Source: PALSA-607 sp036501485 (GTDB lineage: Bacteria > Actinomycetota > Actinomycetes > Acidothermales > Acidothermaceae). Taken from it: a DNA stretch of 63,009 bases. The notes beneath the pieces were generated by a model, which searched no databases, was not told the origin of the DNA, and was given only the letters and a program-made list of their open reading frames with translations. Position 1 is the first letter of the stretch; every line of letters begins with the position of its first letter. A program made the position numbers and the translations under genes. Shown here piece by piece: positions 23,802 to 32,900 of this stretch. The DNA is taken from NCBI GenBank assembly GCA_036501485.1, contig DASYAG010000030.1, forward strand, positions 1 through 63,009. Direction: 5' to 3'.

Positions 23802-24277
23802 CTGGTCCCCCAGGTGTATGTCTGCTTACGGAGCTTGAGATAGACGAACGTCTCGGTGCTACGGACGGCCGGGATGGCCCGGATCCGACCGTTCAGAAGC
23901 TCGAGCAGGTGGTCGTCGTCCTCGCAGACGGTTTCGACCAGCAGATCGAACGAGCCCGCGGTGACCACGACGTAGTCGACCTCGGGAAACTTTTCCAACT
24001 CGTCGGCCACCGCTTCGATGTCACCCTCGACGCGCAAACCGATCATCGCCTGACGTGGGAACCCCAACTGGAGCGGATCGGTCACGGCGACGATCTGGAT
24101 GACACCGCTCTTGAGTAATCGTTGAACGCGTTGTCGGACTGCGGCTTCGGACAACCCGACGGCTTGCGCGATCGTCGCGTAAGACCGCCGTCCGTCTTGC
24201 TGCAGTTGTTCGATGATGGCCTTCGAGACCTCGTCGAGGACCGCGGCAGAGGGCACCGGTCGTTCGCGCGGGGTCAT
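23798..24277 (-). CDS. Lrp/AsnC-family transcriptional regulator
   Basis: 159 residues from ATG 24277; the frame open to 24652 has no protein character upstream. An N-terminal winged helix is visible in VSKAIIEQLQQDGRRSYATI followed by AQAVGLSEAAVRQRVQRLLK, and the C-terminal RAM/ligand domain in MIGLRVEGDIEAVADELEKF, YVVVTAGSFDLLVETVCEDDD and STETFVYLKLRKQTY. It is the first gene of the amine-degradation operon and divergent from the dehydrogenase gene. It therefore probably regulates both, binding an amino acid or amine. A likely operator is the inverted repeat at 24315-24350. Confidence 0.92.
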   Translation of the reverse strand: MTPRERPVPSAAVLDEVSKAIIEQLQQDGRRSYATIAQAVGLSEAAVRQRVQRLLKSGVIQIVAVTDPLQLGFPRQAMIGLRVEGDIEAVADELEKFPEVDYVVVTAGSFDLLVETVCEDDDHLLELLNGRIRAIPAVRSTETFVYLKLRKQTYTWGTR

Positions 24278-24314
24278 TCGGCAATCATGGCCCCGACCCT
24301 GACGCGGTGCAAGC

Positions 24315-24350
24315 GATTCCGCAGTCGGCAGGCCGTGCACCCACGGAATC
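24315..24350. promoter_or_regulatory. inverted repeat, candidate Lrp operator
   Basis: GATTCCG (24315-24321) and CGGAATC (24344-24350) form a perfect 7-bp inverted repeat, with centres 29 bp apart, about 40 bp upstream of the lrp start and 90 bp before the divergent dehydrogenase start. Lrp-type proteins bind such spaced palindromes. No other inverted repeat of this quality lies in the 165-bp divergent region. Confidence 0.45.
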
Positions 24351-24442
24351 AATGGCCGATCCGCGATATCACTGATGTTCTCGTCTCCCGCAAGCGCCCT
24401 TGCCCAGCTACGCTGGCCGCACCCTCGCACTAAGGAGCAGAG

Positions 24443-25882
24443 ATGGCCGCCGGACCCCAAGTGCTGCGCAATTTCGTCGATGGTGCGTACGTCGACACTG
24501 ATGCGGGCGTGACCAGCGGCATTGTCGACCCCAGTACAGGGGAAGTGTTTGCGACCGCTCCGGTGTCGGAGGCGGCCGATGTCGATCTCGCGATGCGCGC
24601 AGCGGAGCGCGGATTTGAGATCTGGCGCGAGGCGACGCCGTCCGTCAGGCAACGTGCACTGCTACGCATCGCCGACGCCATCGAAGCCCGGGCCGATGAG
24701 ATCGTTGCGGCCGAGTCGCAGAACACCGGTAAGCCGCTTGCCCTTACGGCCGCAGAAGAACTGCCGCCCATGGTCGACCAGATCCGCTTTTTCGCCGGCG
24801 CGGCGCGCGTGCTCGAGGGCAAGGCCGCGGGGGAGTACATGGCTGGATTCACGTCGTTCATCAGGCGCGAACCAATCGGCGTGTGCGCGCAGGTGACGCC
24901 GTGGAACTACCCGATGATGATGGCCGTCTGGAAGTGGGCGCCGGCGATCGCCGCCGGCAACGCGGTGGTATTGAAGCCGTCCGACACGACTCCGGTCACG
25001 GCATTGCTCATGGCCGAGATCGCGGCGGAGTTCCTACCGCCGGGCGTGCTGAACGTGGTGTGCGGCGAACGTGACACTGGGCGGCTACTTGTTGAACACC
25101 GCACGCCGAGCATGGTCTCGATCACCGGCAGCGTGCGCGCCGGCATGGAAGTCGCGGGTGCGGCCGCTCGCGATCTCAAGCGCGTGCACCTCGAACTCGG
25201 AGGCAAGGCTCCCGTTGTTGTCTTCGATGATGCGGATCTGGAGAAGACCGCTGAGGGCATTGCGATGGCGGGCTACTTCAACGCCGGCCAAGACTGCACA
25301 GCCGCGACCAGGGTGCTTGCTGCACCGGGCATCTATGGCGACTTCGTCGCTGCATTGACAGAGCAGGCTCGCGGCACAGTCGTCGGCCCGCCGTCCAATA
25401 CCGATGCCGCCTACGGTCCGGTGAACAACGCAAATCAGCTCGCACGCGTCAGTGGATTCGTCGACCGGTTGCCCGACCACGCGCAGTTGTTGGCGGGTGG
25501 GCACCGCATCGGTGACCGCGGCTATTTCTACGAGCCGACCGTCGTTGCTGACTTGCGACAGGGCGACGAGATCGTGACCGACGAGGTATTCGGACCGGTC
25601 ATCACGGTCCAGAAATTCAGCGACGAAGATGAAGCGGTGCGGTGGGCGAACAGCGTCGAGTACGGCCTCTCGTCATCGGTCTGGACTCGCGACCATGGCC
25701 GTGCGATGCGGATGGCGAAGCGTCTCGACTTCGGCTGCGTGTGGATCAACACGCACATCCCGCTGATCGCTGAGATGCCGCACGGCGGCTTCAAGCACAG
25801 CGGCTACGGCAAGGACCTGTCGATGTACGGCTTCGAGGACTACACACGTATCAAGCACGTGATGACTAACCTCGACGCGTGA
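24443..25882 (+). CDS. aminobutyraldehyde dehydrogenase, PatD-like
   Basis: A 479-residue NAD(P)-dependent aldehyde dehydrogenase. ATG start with AAGGAG about six bases upstream. Motifs are TPWNYPMMMAVWKWAPAIAAGN, LKPSDTTPVT, the catalytic-Glu segment HLELGGKAPVVVF, the catalytic Cys in FNAGQDCTAATR and EVFGPVITVQKF. The FNAGQDCTA variant and the context suggest a 4-aminobutyraldehyde (or related omega-aminoaldehyde) dehydrogenase, which makes GABA from the putrescine transamination product. Divergent from the Lrp operon; the bidirectional terminator at 25905-25943 separates it from the convergent permease gene. Confidence 0.9.
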   Translation: MAAGPQVLRNFVDGAYVDTDAGVTSGIVDPSTGEVFATAPVSEAADVDLAMRAAERGFEIWREATPSVRQRALLRIADAIEARADEIVAAESQNTGKPLALTAAEELPPMVDQIRFFAGAARVLEGKAAGEYMAGFTSFIRREPIGVCAQVTPWNYPMMMAVWKWAPAIAAGNAVVLKPSDTTPVTALLMAEIAAEFLPPGVLNVVCGERDTGRLLVEHRTPSMVSITGSVRAGMEVAGAAARDLKRVHLELGGKAPVVVFDDADLEKTAEGIAMAGYFNAGQDCTAATRVLAAPGIYGDFVAALTEQARGTVVGPPSNTDAAYGPVNNANQLARVSGFVDRLPDHAQLLAGGHRIGDRGYFYEPTVVADLRQGDEIVTDEVFGPVITVQKFSDEDEAVRWANSVEYGLSSSVWTRDHGRAMRMAKRLDFGCVWINTHIPLIAEMPHGGFKHSGYGKDLSMYGFEDYTRIKHVMTNLDA

Positions 25883-25904
25883 CCAGGGCTGCCACCAAAC
25901 CTTC

Positions 25905-25943
25905 GGTGGTTCGGCGAGAGCCGCCCGCTCCCGCCGAACCACC
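25905..25943. terminator. bidirectional hairpin terminator
   Basis: A perfect 12-bp stem, GGTGGTTCGGCG (25905-25916) with CGCCGAACCACC (25932-25943), and a 15-nt loop. It lies between the convergent dehydrogenase and permease genes. Only a weak T-run (CGTTT) follows on the plus strand, as is usual in GC-rich actinobacteria. Long perfect stem and position make a shared terminator likely. Confidence 0.8.
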
Positions 25944-25951
25944 CGCTTCGT

Positions 25952-27517
25952 TTAGTCGTTCTTCAGGTGCTCTGCAAGCTCCGGCTCAGGCGACATGACC
26001 TCGCCCCGGAAGAACGGCCGGAAGATGGGGATCGAGATCCCCATCAGCACGAGGCCGACGACAAATGACAGCACGCCGATGATGAAGACACCGCCGATGT
26101 CCCAGTGCGGCGAGAACTGCATCGACCAACTCGTGTAACTCTCCACCGGGTTCCAGTCGAGCCAGATGTCGTAGATCAGGAACGCGAACAGGAGGATTCC
26201 GCCAATGAGCGGGACAATTCCCTTCACCCACAGGTCGCGGGCGCTGTTGCGTAGATCTCTGCGGTAATACCACGTGCACTCAAACCCGGTGAGGCCGTAG
26301 TAGAAGGCGATCATCCAGCCAAGTGCGGTCACCGAGTCGGGGATGATGTTGCCTGCCGCAAGTGAGTTGAACACGAGGTACAGCACAATCGAAACACCGC
26401 CCATGGCGAGTGTCGAGACGCTCGGCGTCAGGTAGCGCGGGTGAATCCTTGCGAACGCCCTCGGGATCGCCTTGTACGCCGCCATCGCCAGCGACGTGCG
26501 TGCCGTCGGCAGAATCGTCGTCTGTGTCGACGCGGCCGCCGAGGTGAGCACCATCAGTACGAGTAGTTTCGAGAAGAACAACCCCGTGCCGTGTGCACCG
26601 AACGCGGCACTGCCGAGGGTGCTGATGACATCGCTGGAGTTGTCTGGGTTCGTCAGCCCATTGCCCGTTGAACCCACACCGGCGAATCCGACGACCGCGA
26701 TCGCCACGACTGTGTAGATCGCAACCAGCAGAACCGTCGAGATGACGGCGGCGCGACCGGGCGTCTTCTCTTTGTCGGCAGTCTCCTCGTTCACGGAGAC
26801 GGCACTGTCCCAGCCCCAGTAGATGAACAGCATCAACAAGATGGCTTGAACGAAGTGGCTGACACTCATGTGCGCGGGGTTGAACCACGACGCGCTGATG
26901 TGACTCGATCCCGCGGGGGCGTTGTTGCCGTAAGTCTTGACGATCGCCGTGATCGAGAACACGGCAAGCATGACGACCTCGATCGCGAGCAACACCTTCT
27001 GGATGTTGGCTGAGATCTCGATGCCCACGTAGCAGATCCAGGTCATCAGGACGATCCAGATGATGCCGACGATCAAGACCCAGCCGCTTGTTGCGTCGCC
27101 CCCAATGCCGTGGGCGCCGACGAGCAGGAAGAAGTACTGCCCGGCAACCTGGGCGAGGCTGGCCATGACCAGGATGTCGGCGGCGAGGATGCCCCAGCCA
27201 CCCATCCAGCCGGTCTTTGGCCCGAAGGCCTTGGTACCCCAAGTGAACGTGGTGCCGCAGTCAGGCTCGCGCCGGTTCAGTTCCTTGTAACCGAACGAGA
27301 TCAGGAAGATCGGGACGAACGCAAGAATGACGACGATGACCGTCTGCGTGCCGGCCAGGACCGCCACAAAGCCCAGTGTCGCCGCGAGGCTGTAGGCCGG
27401 CGCGGTAGACGCGACACCGATGACAATGCTCGATACAAGGTTGAGCGCACCGCCCTTGAGGCCCTTGTCGAGCACTTCCCCGTTGTCGTAATGGACCTGC
27501 GTCGACTCGGCGACCAT
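25952..27517 (-). CDS. APC-family amine/amino-acid permease
   Basis: 521 residues from ATG 27517, which has GAGGTG upstream; the frame to 27661 adds a non-native N-terminus. It has about 12-13 hydrophobic segments. The family's first segment is seen in LVSSIVIGVASTAPAYSLAA, followed by AFVPIFLISFGYKELNRREPDCGTT and a conserved TFTWGTKAFGPKTGWMGGW. It resembles PuuP-type and other amine/amino-acid importers. It is convergent with the aldehyde dehydrogenase and divergent from the ureohydrolase operon, so it is well placed to import the substrate of both operons. Confidence 0.88.
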   Translation of the reverse strand: MVAESTQVHYDNGEVLDKGLKGGALNLVSSIVIGVASTAPAYSLAATLGFVAVLAGTQTVIVVILAFVPIFLISFGYKELNRREPDCGTTFTWGTKAFGPKTGWMGGWGILAADILVMASLAQVAGQYFFLLVGAHGIGGDATSGWVLIVGIIWIVLMTWICYVGIEISANIQKVLLAIEVVMLAVFSITAIVKTYGNNAPAGSSHISASWFNPAHMSVSHFVQAILLMLFIYWGWDSAVSVNEETADKEKTPGRAAVISTVLLVAIYTVVAIAVVGFAGVGSTGNGLTNPDNSSDVISTLGSAAFGAHGTGLFFSKLLVLMVLTSAAASTQTTILPTARTSLAMAAYKAIPRAFARIHPRYLTPSVSTLAMGGVSIVLYLVFNSLAAGNIIPDSVTALGWMIAFYYGLTGFECTWYYRRDLRNSARDLWVKGIVPLIGGILLFAFLIYDIWLDWNPVESYTSWSMQFSPHWDIGGVFIIGVLSFVVGLVLMGISIPIFRPFFRGEVMSPEPELAEHLKND

Positions 27518-27696
27518 AAGCACCTCTGGGAGCGATGTGGGCGGATTGATGGCACCAGCGGTTTTGAACCCTCCGGTTATCGCACTGATTTCGTCGGATG
27601 ACAAGGGATTCCGTGGTCTCGTTCTGATAGCGCGACCGTTTCGGTGGTAGCGTCCCGCCATGCGAGCGTTGCCTGTCGGTCGGCTGCCGGTGTGAA

Positions 27697-28734
27697 GTGA
27701 CCCGGTATGGGGCGATGTTCGGCCCCGACGTCACCTTCCTGGGCGTCGATCGTTGCGATCTCGCCGAACCGGCATCGTTTGCGGATGCCGACGTCGTCAT
27801 CGTGGGCGCACCTTTCGACGGCGGCACGTCGCATCGTCCTGGCACCCGATTCGGTCCGCAGGCGATCCGTTCCACTGACTACTTGCCACACGACGGATCC
27901 CGCCCGCATCTCGCCTTGCGGGTCGACGCACTGCGCGACCTGCGGGTCGTCGACGCCGGTGACGTCGAGATGCCACCTGGTGAGATCGAGCGCTCCCTAG
28001 CAGCGCTGGAAGAAGCCGTCGCTACGGTCGCGGCCGCGGGGGCGATCCCGGTTGTGCTCGGTGGAGACCACTCGATTGCACTCCCCGACGTCACGGGCGT
28101 AGCTCGGCACTACGGATTCGGTCGTGTTGCCGTGCTGCACTTCGACGCGCACGCAGACACCGGTGACATCAACTTCGGATCACTCTATGGCCACGGGCAA
28201 CCGATGCGGCGCCTCATCGAATCCGGCGCCGCGCGCGGCGACCGGTTTCTGCAGATCGGTCTGCGTGGCTATTGGCCGGAGCCGGAAACGCTCGACTGGA
28301 TGGCGTCACAGCGGATGCGGTCATACGAGATGACCGAGATCGTCTCGCGTGGCTTGCCCGCCGTCCTGGATGAAGCATTCGCGATCGCCCTAGACGATTG
28401 CGACGCCGTGTTCGTGTCGGTCGACATCGATGTTTGCGACCCAGCTCATGCGCCCGGGACTGGCACGCCTGAACCGGGTGGCTTGACGGCGCGCGATCTG
28501 CTTGATGCGGTTCGCCGGATCTGTCGTGAGCTGCCCGTCGCGGGGGTCGACGTGGTCGAGGTCTCGCCGCCATACGACCACGCCGAGATCACCGCGATGC
28601 TCGCAAACCGGGTCGTGCTGGAGGCTTTGTCGGGGATTGCGGCAAGGCGGCGCGACCAAGCAACCGCAGTGACGTTCGATCCGGCGACGCACTTGCTCTC
28701 CGGCCGGCACGAGGGTCCTGCACCACACTCCTGA
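27697..28734 (+). CDS. agmatinase/ureohydrolase family enzyme
   Basis: A binuclear Mn ureohydrolase that removes urea from a guanidino compound. All metal-binding motifs are present: GGDHS, the HFDAHADTGD segment and VDIDVCDPAHAPGTGTPEPG. The annotated GTG at 27697 gives 345 residues; the ATG at 27715 (MFGPDVTFLG) is also credible. Family members act on agmatine, guanidinobutyrate or guanidinopropionate and sequence alone does not decide. The next genes (SDH-like enzyme, aminotransferase, MmsA) suggest that the released amine or amino acid is degraded onward. The next gene starts 12 bp later. Confidence 0.9.
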   Translation: MTRYGAMFGPDVTFLGVDRCDLAEPASFADADVVIVGAPFDGGTSHRPGTRFGPQAIRSTDYLPHDGSRPHLALRVDALRDLRVVDAGDVEMPPGEIERSLAALEEAVATVAAAGAIPVVLGGDHSIALPDVTGVARHYGFGRVAVLHFDAHADTGDINFGSLYGHGQPMRRLIESGAARGDRFLQIGLRGYWPEPETLDWMASQRMRSYEMTEIVSRGLPAVLDEAFAIALDDCDAVFVSVDIDVCDPAHAPGTGTPEPGGLTARDLLDAVRRICRELPVAGVDVVEVSPPYDHAEITAMLANRVVLEALSGIAARRRDQATAVTFDPATHLLSGRHEGPAPHS

Positions 28735-28746
28735 AGGGACATTGTC

Positions 28747-29952
28747 ATGAAGATCCTCCTCGTAGGTGCCGGTGGTGTCGGTGGAGCGATTACCGGCATC
28801 GCTGCCCGGCGGCCCTTCTTCGACGCCATGGTGGTCGCCGACTTCAACGAGGAAAGCGCACAACGTGCCGCGCAGCGCACCGGCGACCCGCGGTTCTCTG
28901 CGATCCGCATCGACGCGTCGGACGAAGCAGCGGTTGCCACCGCGTTGCGTGAGCATGAGTGCGACGTCCTTCTCAACGCCACCGATCCGCGTTTCGTCAT
29001 GCCGCTGTTTCGTGCTGCACTGTCGGCCGGCGCGCATTACCTCGACATGGCGATGTCGCTGTCACAACCGAACGCCGAGCAGCCCTACGTGCTGACTGGT
29101 GTGAAGCTCGGAGACGAGCAGTTCGAGCTTTCCGGCAAATGGGACGACGCGGGGCGGCTCGCTCTCGTCGGCATCGGTGTCGAGCCCGGACTGTCAGATA
29201 TCTTCGCCCGCTACGCGGCCGACCATCTGTTCTCCCACATCGACGAGGTCGGCATCCGCGACGGCGCGAACCTCACGGTCGAGGGGTACGACTTCGCCCC
29301 CACCTTCTCGATCTGGACGACGATCGAGGAGTGCCTGAACCCGCCTGTGGTGTGGGAGCGCGGCCGCGGTTGGTACACGACCGAGCCGTTCAGTGAGCCC
29401 GAGGTATTCGATTTTCCTGAGGGGATCGGGCCGGTCGAATGCGTGAACGTCGAGCACGAGGAGGTGCTGCTCGTGCCGCGCTGGGTCGAAGCCGAGCGGG
29501 TCACCTTCAAGTACGGCCTGGGTGACGAGTTCATCGGCGTCCTGAAGGCACTCCACAAGATCGGCCTCGACCGCGTCGACAAGATCAAAGTCGGCGACGT
29601 GGAGGTCTCGCCGCGCGACGTCGTGGCTGCGTGTCTGCCCAACCCGGCCACCCTCGGTGACCGGATGCGGGGCAAGACCTGTGCGGGCACTTATGTCACC
29701 GGCACCGGCAAGGACGGCAAGCCGCGGGCGACTTACCTCTACCACGTGGTCGACAACGAGTGGTCGATGCGCGAATACGGGGCACAGGCCGTCGTCTGGC
29801 AGACCGCGATCAACCCTGTCGTCGCCCTCGAACTGCTCGCCACCGGCGCCTGGAAGGGTGCCGGCGTGCTTGGACCCGAGGCGTTCGACGCGCAGCCCTA
29901 CCTCGACTTGCTCGTCACTTACGGTTCACCATGGGGAATGCGCGACCAATAG
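28747..29952 (+). CDS. saccharopine dehydrogenase-like oxidoreductase
   Basis: A 401-residue enzyme with an N-terminal Rossmann domain (MKILLVGAGGVGGAITGIAA, then MVVADFNEESAQRAA and DVLLNATDPRFVMPLF) and a C-terminal saccharopine-dehydrogenase-like domain (EPGLSDIFARYAADHLF, RGKTCAGTYVTGTGKDGKPR). The family includes saccharopine reductase, carboxynorspermidine synthase, homospermidine synthase and lysine 6-dehydrogenase; all make or break secondary amines between amino acids or polyamines. Placed between a ureohydrolase and an aminotransferase it probably acts in the cleaving, catabolic direction. Specific substrate unknown. GGGAC-type ribosome site upstream. Confidence 0.85.
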   Translation: MKILLVGAGGVGGAITGIAARRPFFDAMVVADFNEESAQRAAQRTGDPRFSAIRIDASDEAAVATALREHECDVLLNATDPRFVMPLFRAALSAGAHYLDMAMSLSQPNAEQPYVLTGVKLGDEQFELSGKWDDAGRLALVGIGVEPGLSDIFARYAADHLFSHIDEVGIRDGANLTVEGYDFAPTFSIWTTIEECLNPPVVWERGRGWYTTEPFSEPEVFDFPEGIGPVECVNVEHEEVLLVPRWVEAERVTFKYGLGDEFIGVLKALHKIGLDRVDKIKVGDVEVSPRDVVAACLPNPATLGDRMRGKTCAGTYVTGTGKDGKPRATYLYHVVDNEWSMREYGAQAVVWQTAINPVVALELLATGAWKGAGVLGPEAFDAQPYLDLLVTYGSPWGMRDQ

Positions 29953-29993
29953 AAGACGTACTGTCGAACCAGCCGACCGAAGGACCGATACAG

Positions 29994-31334
29994 ATGTCGA
30001 ACCCCACTGACTCCGCGCACGCCGAGCTGGTTGCCCGCCACCGCTACGTGATGCCGTCGTGGATGGCCCTCTACTACGACGACCCGATCGAGATCGCCTC
30101 TGGCGACGGTCGCCGGGTAATTGACGGGCAGGGCCGCGAATACCTCGACTTCTTCGCCGGAATCCTCACCAACATGCTGGGCTACAACGTCCCCGAGGTA
30201 CGCGACGCGATCAAGGCGCAAGCCGACACCGGCATCTTGCACACCTCGACCCTTTATCTGATCCGCTCGCAGATCGAACTGGCCGAGAAGATCGCGAGAC
30301 TGTCGGGCATCCCCGACGCGAAGGTGTTCTTCACCTCCTCCGGCACCGAGGCGAACGAAGCTGCGCTCTTGCTTGCCACGCAGTACCGTCGCAGCAACCA
30401 GGTGCTAGCTCTGCGCAACAGCTACCACGGCCGTTCATTTGCCAGTGTCGCTATCACCGGCAACCGCGGCTGGAGCGCGTCGAGCCTCTCGCCGCTCAAC
30501 GTCAGTTACGTGCAGAGCGGCTACCGCTACCGCAGCCCGTTCGGGCACATGTCCGACGCCGACTACATCACTGCATGTGCAGATGACCTGCGCGACGTCA
30601 TCATCACGACGACCTCTGGCGATGTCGCGTGCATGATCGCCGAGCCGATTCAGGGTGTCGGCGGTTTCGCCACCCCGCCCGACGGCATGTTCGCCGCATT
30701 CAAGGAAATCCTCGACTCATACGGCATCTTGTTCATCTCCGACGAGGTTCAGACCGGCTGGGGCCGCACTGGCGAGCACTTCTGGGGAATCCAGGCACAC
30801 GGCGTGGTGCCCGATGCGATGACCTTCGCCAAGGGCCTCGGTAACGGGACGTCGATTGGCGGCGTCGTTGCGCGAGCTGAGGTCATGGACTGCCTGAACG
30901 CCAATTCCATTTCGACGTTCGGCGGCAACCCGCTCGTCACTGCAGCCGCTAACGCAACTCTCGACTACGTGTTGTCACACGACCTGCAGGCAAACGCGGC
31001 CAAGGTCGGGACCGTCTTGTTCGAGGGCATCCGTGGCCTTCAAGACAGGCATTCGTTCATCGGCGACGTACGCGGCAAGGGACTCATGATCGGCGTCGAA
31101 CTGGTCGTGCCAGGCTCGAAGACGCCCGACCCGGGCGCGGCCACGCGGATGATGGAAGCAACCCGCGAGCGCGGGCTGCTGATCGGTAAGGGCGGCTTGC
31201 ACGGCAACGTGCTGCGCATCGCACCTGCGCTGACCATCACTGAGGCCGAGGCCGTCGAAGGGCTCGACGTCTTGGCGCAATCGTTCGCCGCAATTGAAGC
31301 TGCCAGCACGCCGGCCACGGTGATCGTCCGATGA
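29994..31334 (+). CDS. class III aminotransferase (AGXT2-like)
   Basis: 446 residues from ATG 29994 (AAGGA upstream); the frame reaching back to 29760 overlaps the previous gene and is not used. Motifs are YLDFFAGILTNMLGYNVPEV, FFTSSGTEANEAALLLA, SYHGRSFASVAITG, LFISDEVQTGWGRTGEHFWG and the PLP lysine in MTFAKGLGNGTSIGGVVAR. It is closest in style to alanine-glyoxylate/beta-alanine-type omega aminotransferases. It overlaps mmsA by four bases, so its product is likely the MmsA substrate; beta-alanine to malonate semialdehyde, or 3-aminoisobutyrate to methylmalonate semialdehyde, would fit. Confidence 0.88.
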   Translation: MSNPTDSAHAELVARHRYVMPSWMALYYDDPIEIASGDGRRVIDGQGREYLDFFAGILTNMLGYNVPEVRDAIKAQADTGILHTSTLYLIRSQIELAEKIARLSGIPDAKVFFTSSGTEANEAALLLATQYRRSNQVLALRNSYHGRSFASVAITGNRGWSASSLSPLNVSYVQSGYRYRSPFGHMSDADYITACADDLRDVIITTTSGDVACMIAEPIQGVGGFATPPDGMFAAFKEILDSYGILFISDEVQTGWGRTGEHFWGIQAHGVVPDAMTFAKGLGNGTSIGGVVARAEVMDCLNANSISTFGGNPLVTAAANATLDYVLSHDLQANAAKVGTVLFEGIRGLQDRHSFIGDVRGKGLMIGVELVVPGSKTPDPGAATRMMEATRERGLLIGKGGLHGNVLRIAPALTITEAEAVEGLDVLAQSFAAIEAASTPATVIVR

Positions 31335-32830
31335 GCGAGGTCCGCCGCATCACCCACTGGATTGGCGGCAAGCCTTCCACGGGCGACTCCGCGCGCCATG
31401 GTGATGTCTTCGACCCGGCGACCGGCCAGGTCACCGGACACGTCGACTTCGCGTCGTCCGATGACGTCAATCTTGCCGTCTCGGCCGCGACCGATGCCTG
31501 GCGCGATTGGCGTTCGGCATCGCTCTCGAAGCGGACGTCCGTCATGTTTGCGATGCGCGAACTTCTGCGTCAGCGCAGTGCTGAGGTCGCTGCGGCGATC
31601 ACTTCAGAGCACGGCAAAGTGCTCTCCGATGCTGCTGGCGAGGTCGCCCGCGGGCTCGAGGTCGTCGAGTTCGCATGCGGCATTCCGCAGTTGCTGAAGG
31701 GCGGCTTCTCCGAGAACGCGTCAACGAATGTCGACGTGTACTCGATCCGGCAGCCTGTCGGCGTCGTCGGCGTGATCTCACCGTTCAACTTCCCGGCGAT
31801 GGTGCCGCTGTGGTTCGTCCCCATTGCGATCGCGTGTGGCAACGCCGTGGTCCTGAAGCCGAGTGAGAAGGATCCGTCGGCCGCGAACCTGCTTGCCGAG
31901 ATGTTCGCCGAAGCCGGTCTGCCAGACGGTGTTCTGAACGTCGTGCACGGCGACAAGGAAGCGGTCGACGCGCTGCTGAACCACCCCGACGTCGGCTCGA
32001 TCTCGTTCGTGGGTTCGACGCCGGTCGCGCGCTACATCTATCAGACGGGCACAAAGAACGGCAAGCGGGTGCAAGCGCTCGGTGGCGCGAAGAACCACAT
32101 GGTCGTGTTGCCAGATGCAGATCTCGATCTCGCAGCCGACGCTGCGGTCAACGCTGGCTTCGGGTCGGCCGGGGAGCGCTGCATGGCGATCTCCGCACTC
32201 GTGGCAGTCGATCCGGTCGGCGACGAGCTCGTCGACCGGATCCGGACCCGGATGGCAACGTTGCGCATCGGCGATGGGCGGCGTGGTTGCGACATGGGGC
32301 CGTTGGTCACCCGACCGCACCGCGACAAGGTTGCGTCATACCTCGACGCGGGCGCCGCGGCTGGTGCGACCCTCGTCGTCGACGGGCGTGACACGCCGAT
32401 CGACGGCGACCCAGACGGGTTCTGGCTCGGGCCTTCGCTGCTCGACCACGTGACGCCGACAATGTCGTGCTACACCGACGAGATCTTCGGTCCGGTGCTC
32501 TCGGTGTTGCGTTCGCCCAGTTACGACGCCGCGGTCGCGTTGGTCAACGCGAGTCCTTACGGCAACGGCACCGCGATCTTTACCAACGACGGTGGAGCGG
32601 CTCGCCGATTCCAAAACGAGGTGTCCGTCGGCATGGTCGGCATCAACGTGCCTATTCCGGTCCCGATGGCTTACTACTCCTTCGGTGGCTGGAAGTCGTC
32701 ACTGTTCGGCGACACTCACGCGTACGGCCTCGACGGCGTGCACTTCTTCACGAGGGGCAAGGTCGTCACCTCGCGATGGCTCGATCCGAGTCATGGCGGC
32801 CTCAATCTTGGCTTCCCCACCAACGGCTGA
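31331..32830 (+). CDS. mmsA: (methyl)malonate-semialdehyde dehydrogenase, CoA-acylating
   Basis: A 499-residue member of the CoA-acylating branch of aldehyde dehydrogenases. It converts malonate or methylmalonate semialdehyde with CoA and NAD to acetyl- or propionyl-CoA and CO2. The branch signature is ALGGAKNHMVVLPDAD, where the usual catalytic Glu is replaced by Asn, and the catalytic Cys is in FGSAGERCMAISALV. Other motifs are SPFNFPAMVPLWFVPIAIAC and FVGSTPVARYIYQTG. Coupled to the aminotransferase by an ATGA overlap. In this setting it is the exit into central metabolism for the ureohydrolase operon. Confidence 0.93.
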   Translation: MSEVRRITHWIGGKPSTGDSARHGDVFDPATGQVTGHVDFASSDDVNLAVSAATDAWRDWRSASLSKRTSVMFAMRELLRQRSAEVAAAITSEHGKVLSDAAGEVARGLEVVEFACGIPQLLKGGFSENASTNVDVYSIRQPVGVVGVISPFNFPAMVPLWFVPIAIACGNAVVLKPSEKDPSAANLLAEMFAEAGLPDGVLNVVHGDKEAVDALLNHPDVGSISFVGSTPVARYIYQTGTKNGKRVQALGGAKNHMVVLPDADLDLAADAAVNAGFGSAGERCMAISALVAVDPVGDELVDRIRTRMATLRIGDGRRGCDMGPLVTRPHRDKVASYLDAGAAAGATLVVDGRDTPIDGDPDGFWLGPSLLDHVTPTMSCYTDEIFGPVLSVLRSPSYDAAVALVNASPYGNGTAIFTNDGGAARRFQNEVSVGMVGINVPIPVPMAYYSFGGWKSSLFGDTHAYGLDGVHFFTRGKVVTSRWLDPSHGGLNLGFPTNG

Positions 32831-32863
32831 GCCCGGCTGAGCTGCCTAGGCTGAGGCTCGCGC

Positions 32864-32900
32864 GTCACCCGTTTGGAGTAGCCGTCACCCGTTTGGGGCA
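32864..32900. repeat. two 17-bp direct repeats 20 bp apart, possible operator
   Basis: GTCACCCGTTTGGAGTA (32864-32880) and GTCACCCGTTTGGGGCA (32884-32900) differ at two positions and are spaced exactly 20 bp start to start, two turns of the helix. The second copy touches the GTG at 32901 that could open the GGDEF-EAL gene. A shared 9-mer, TTTGGGGCA, recurs at 34940-34948 after that gene, ahead of the DUF190 gene. Tandem, phased sites like these suggest protein binding. Confidence 0.5.
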
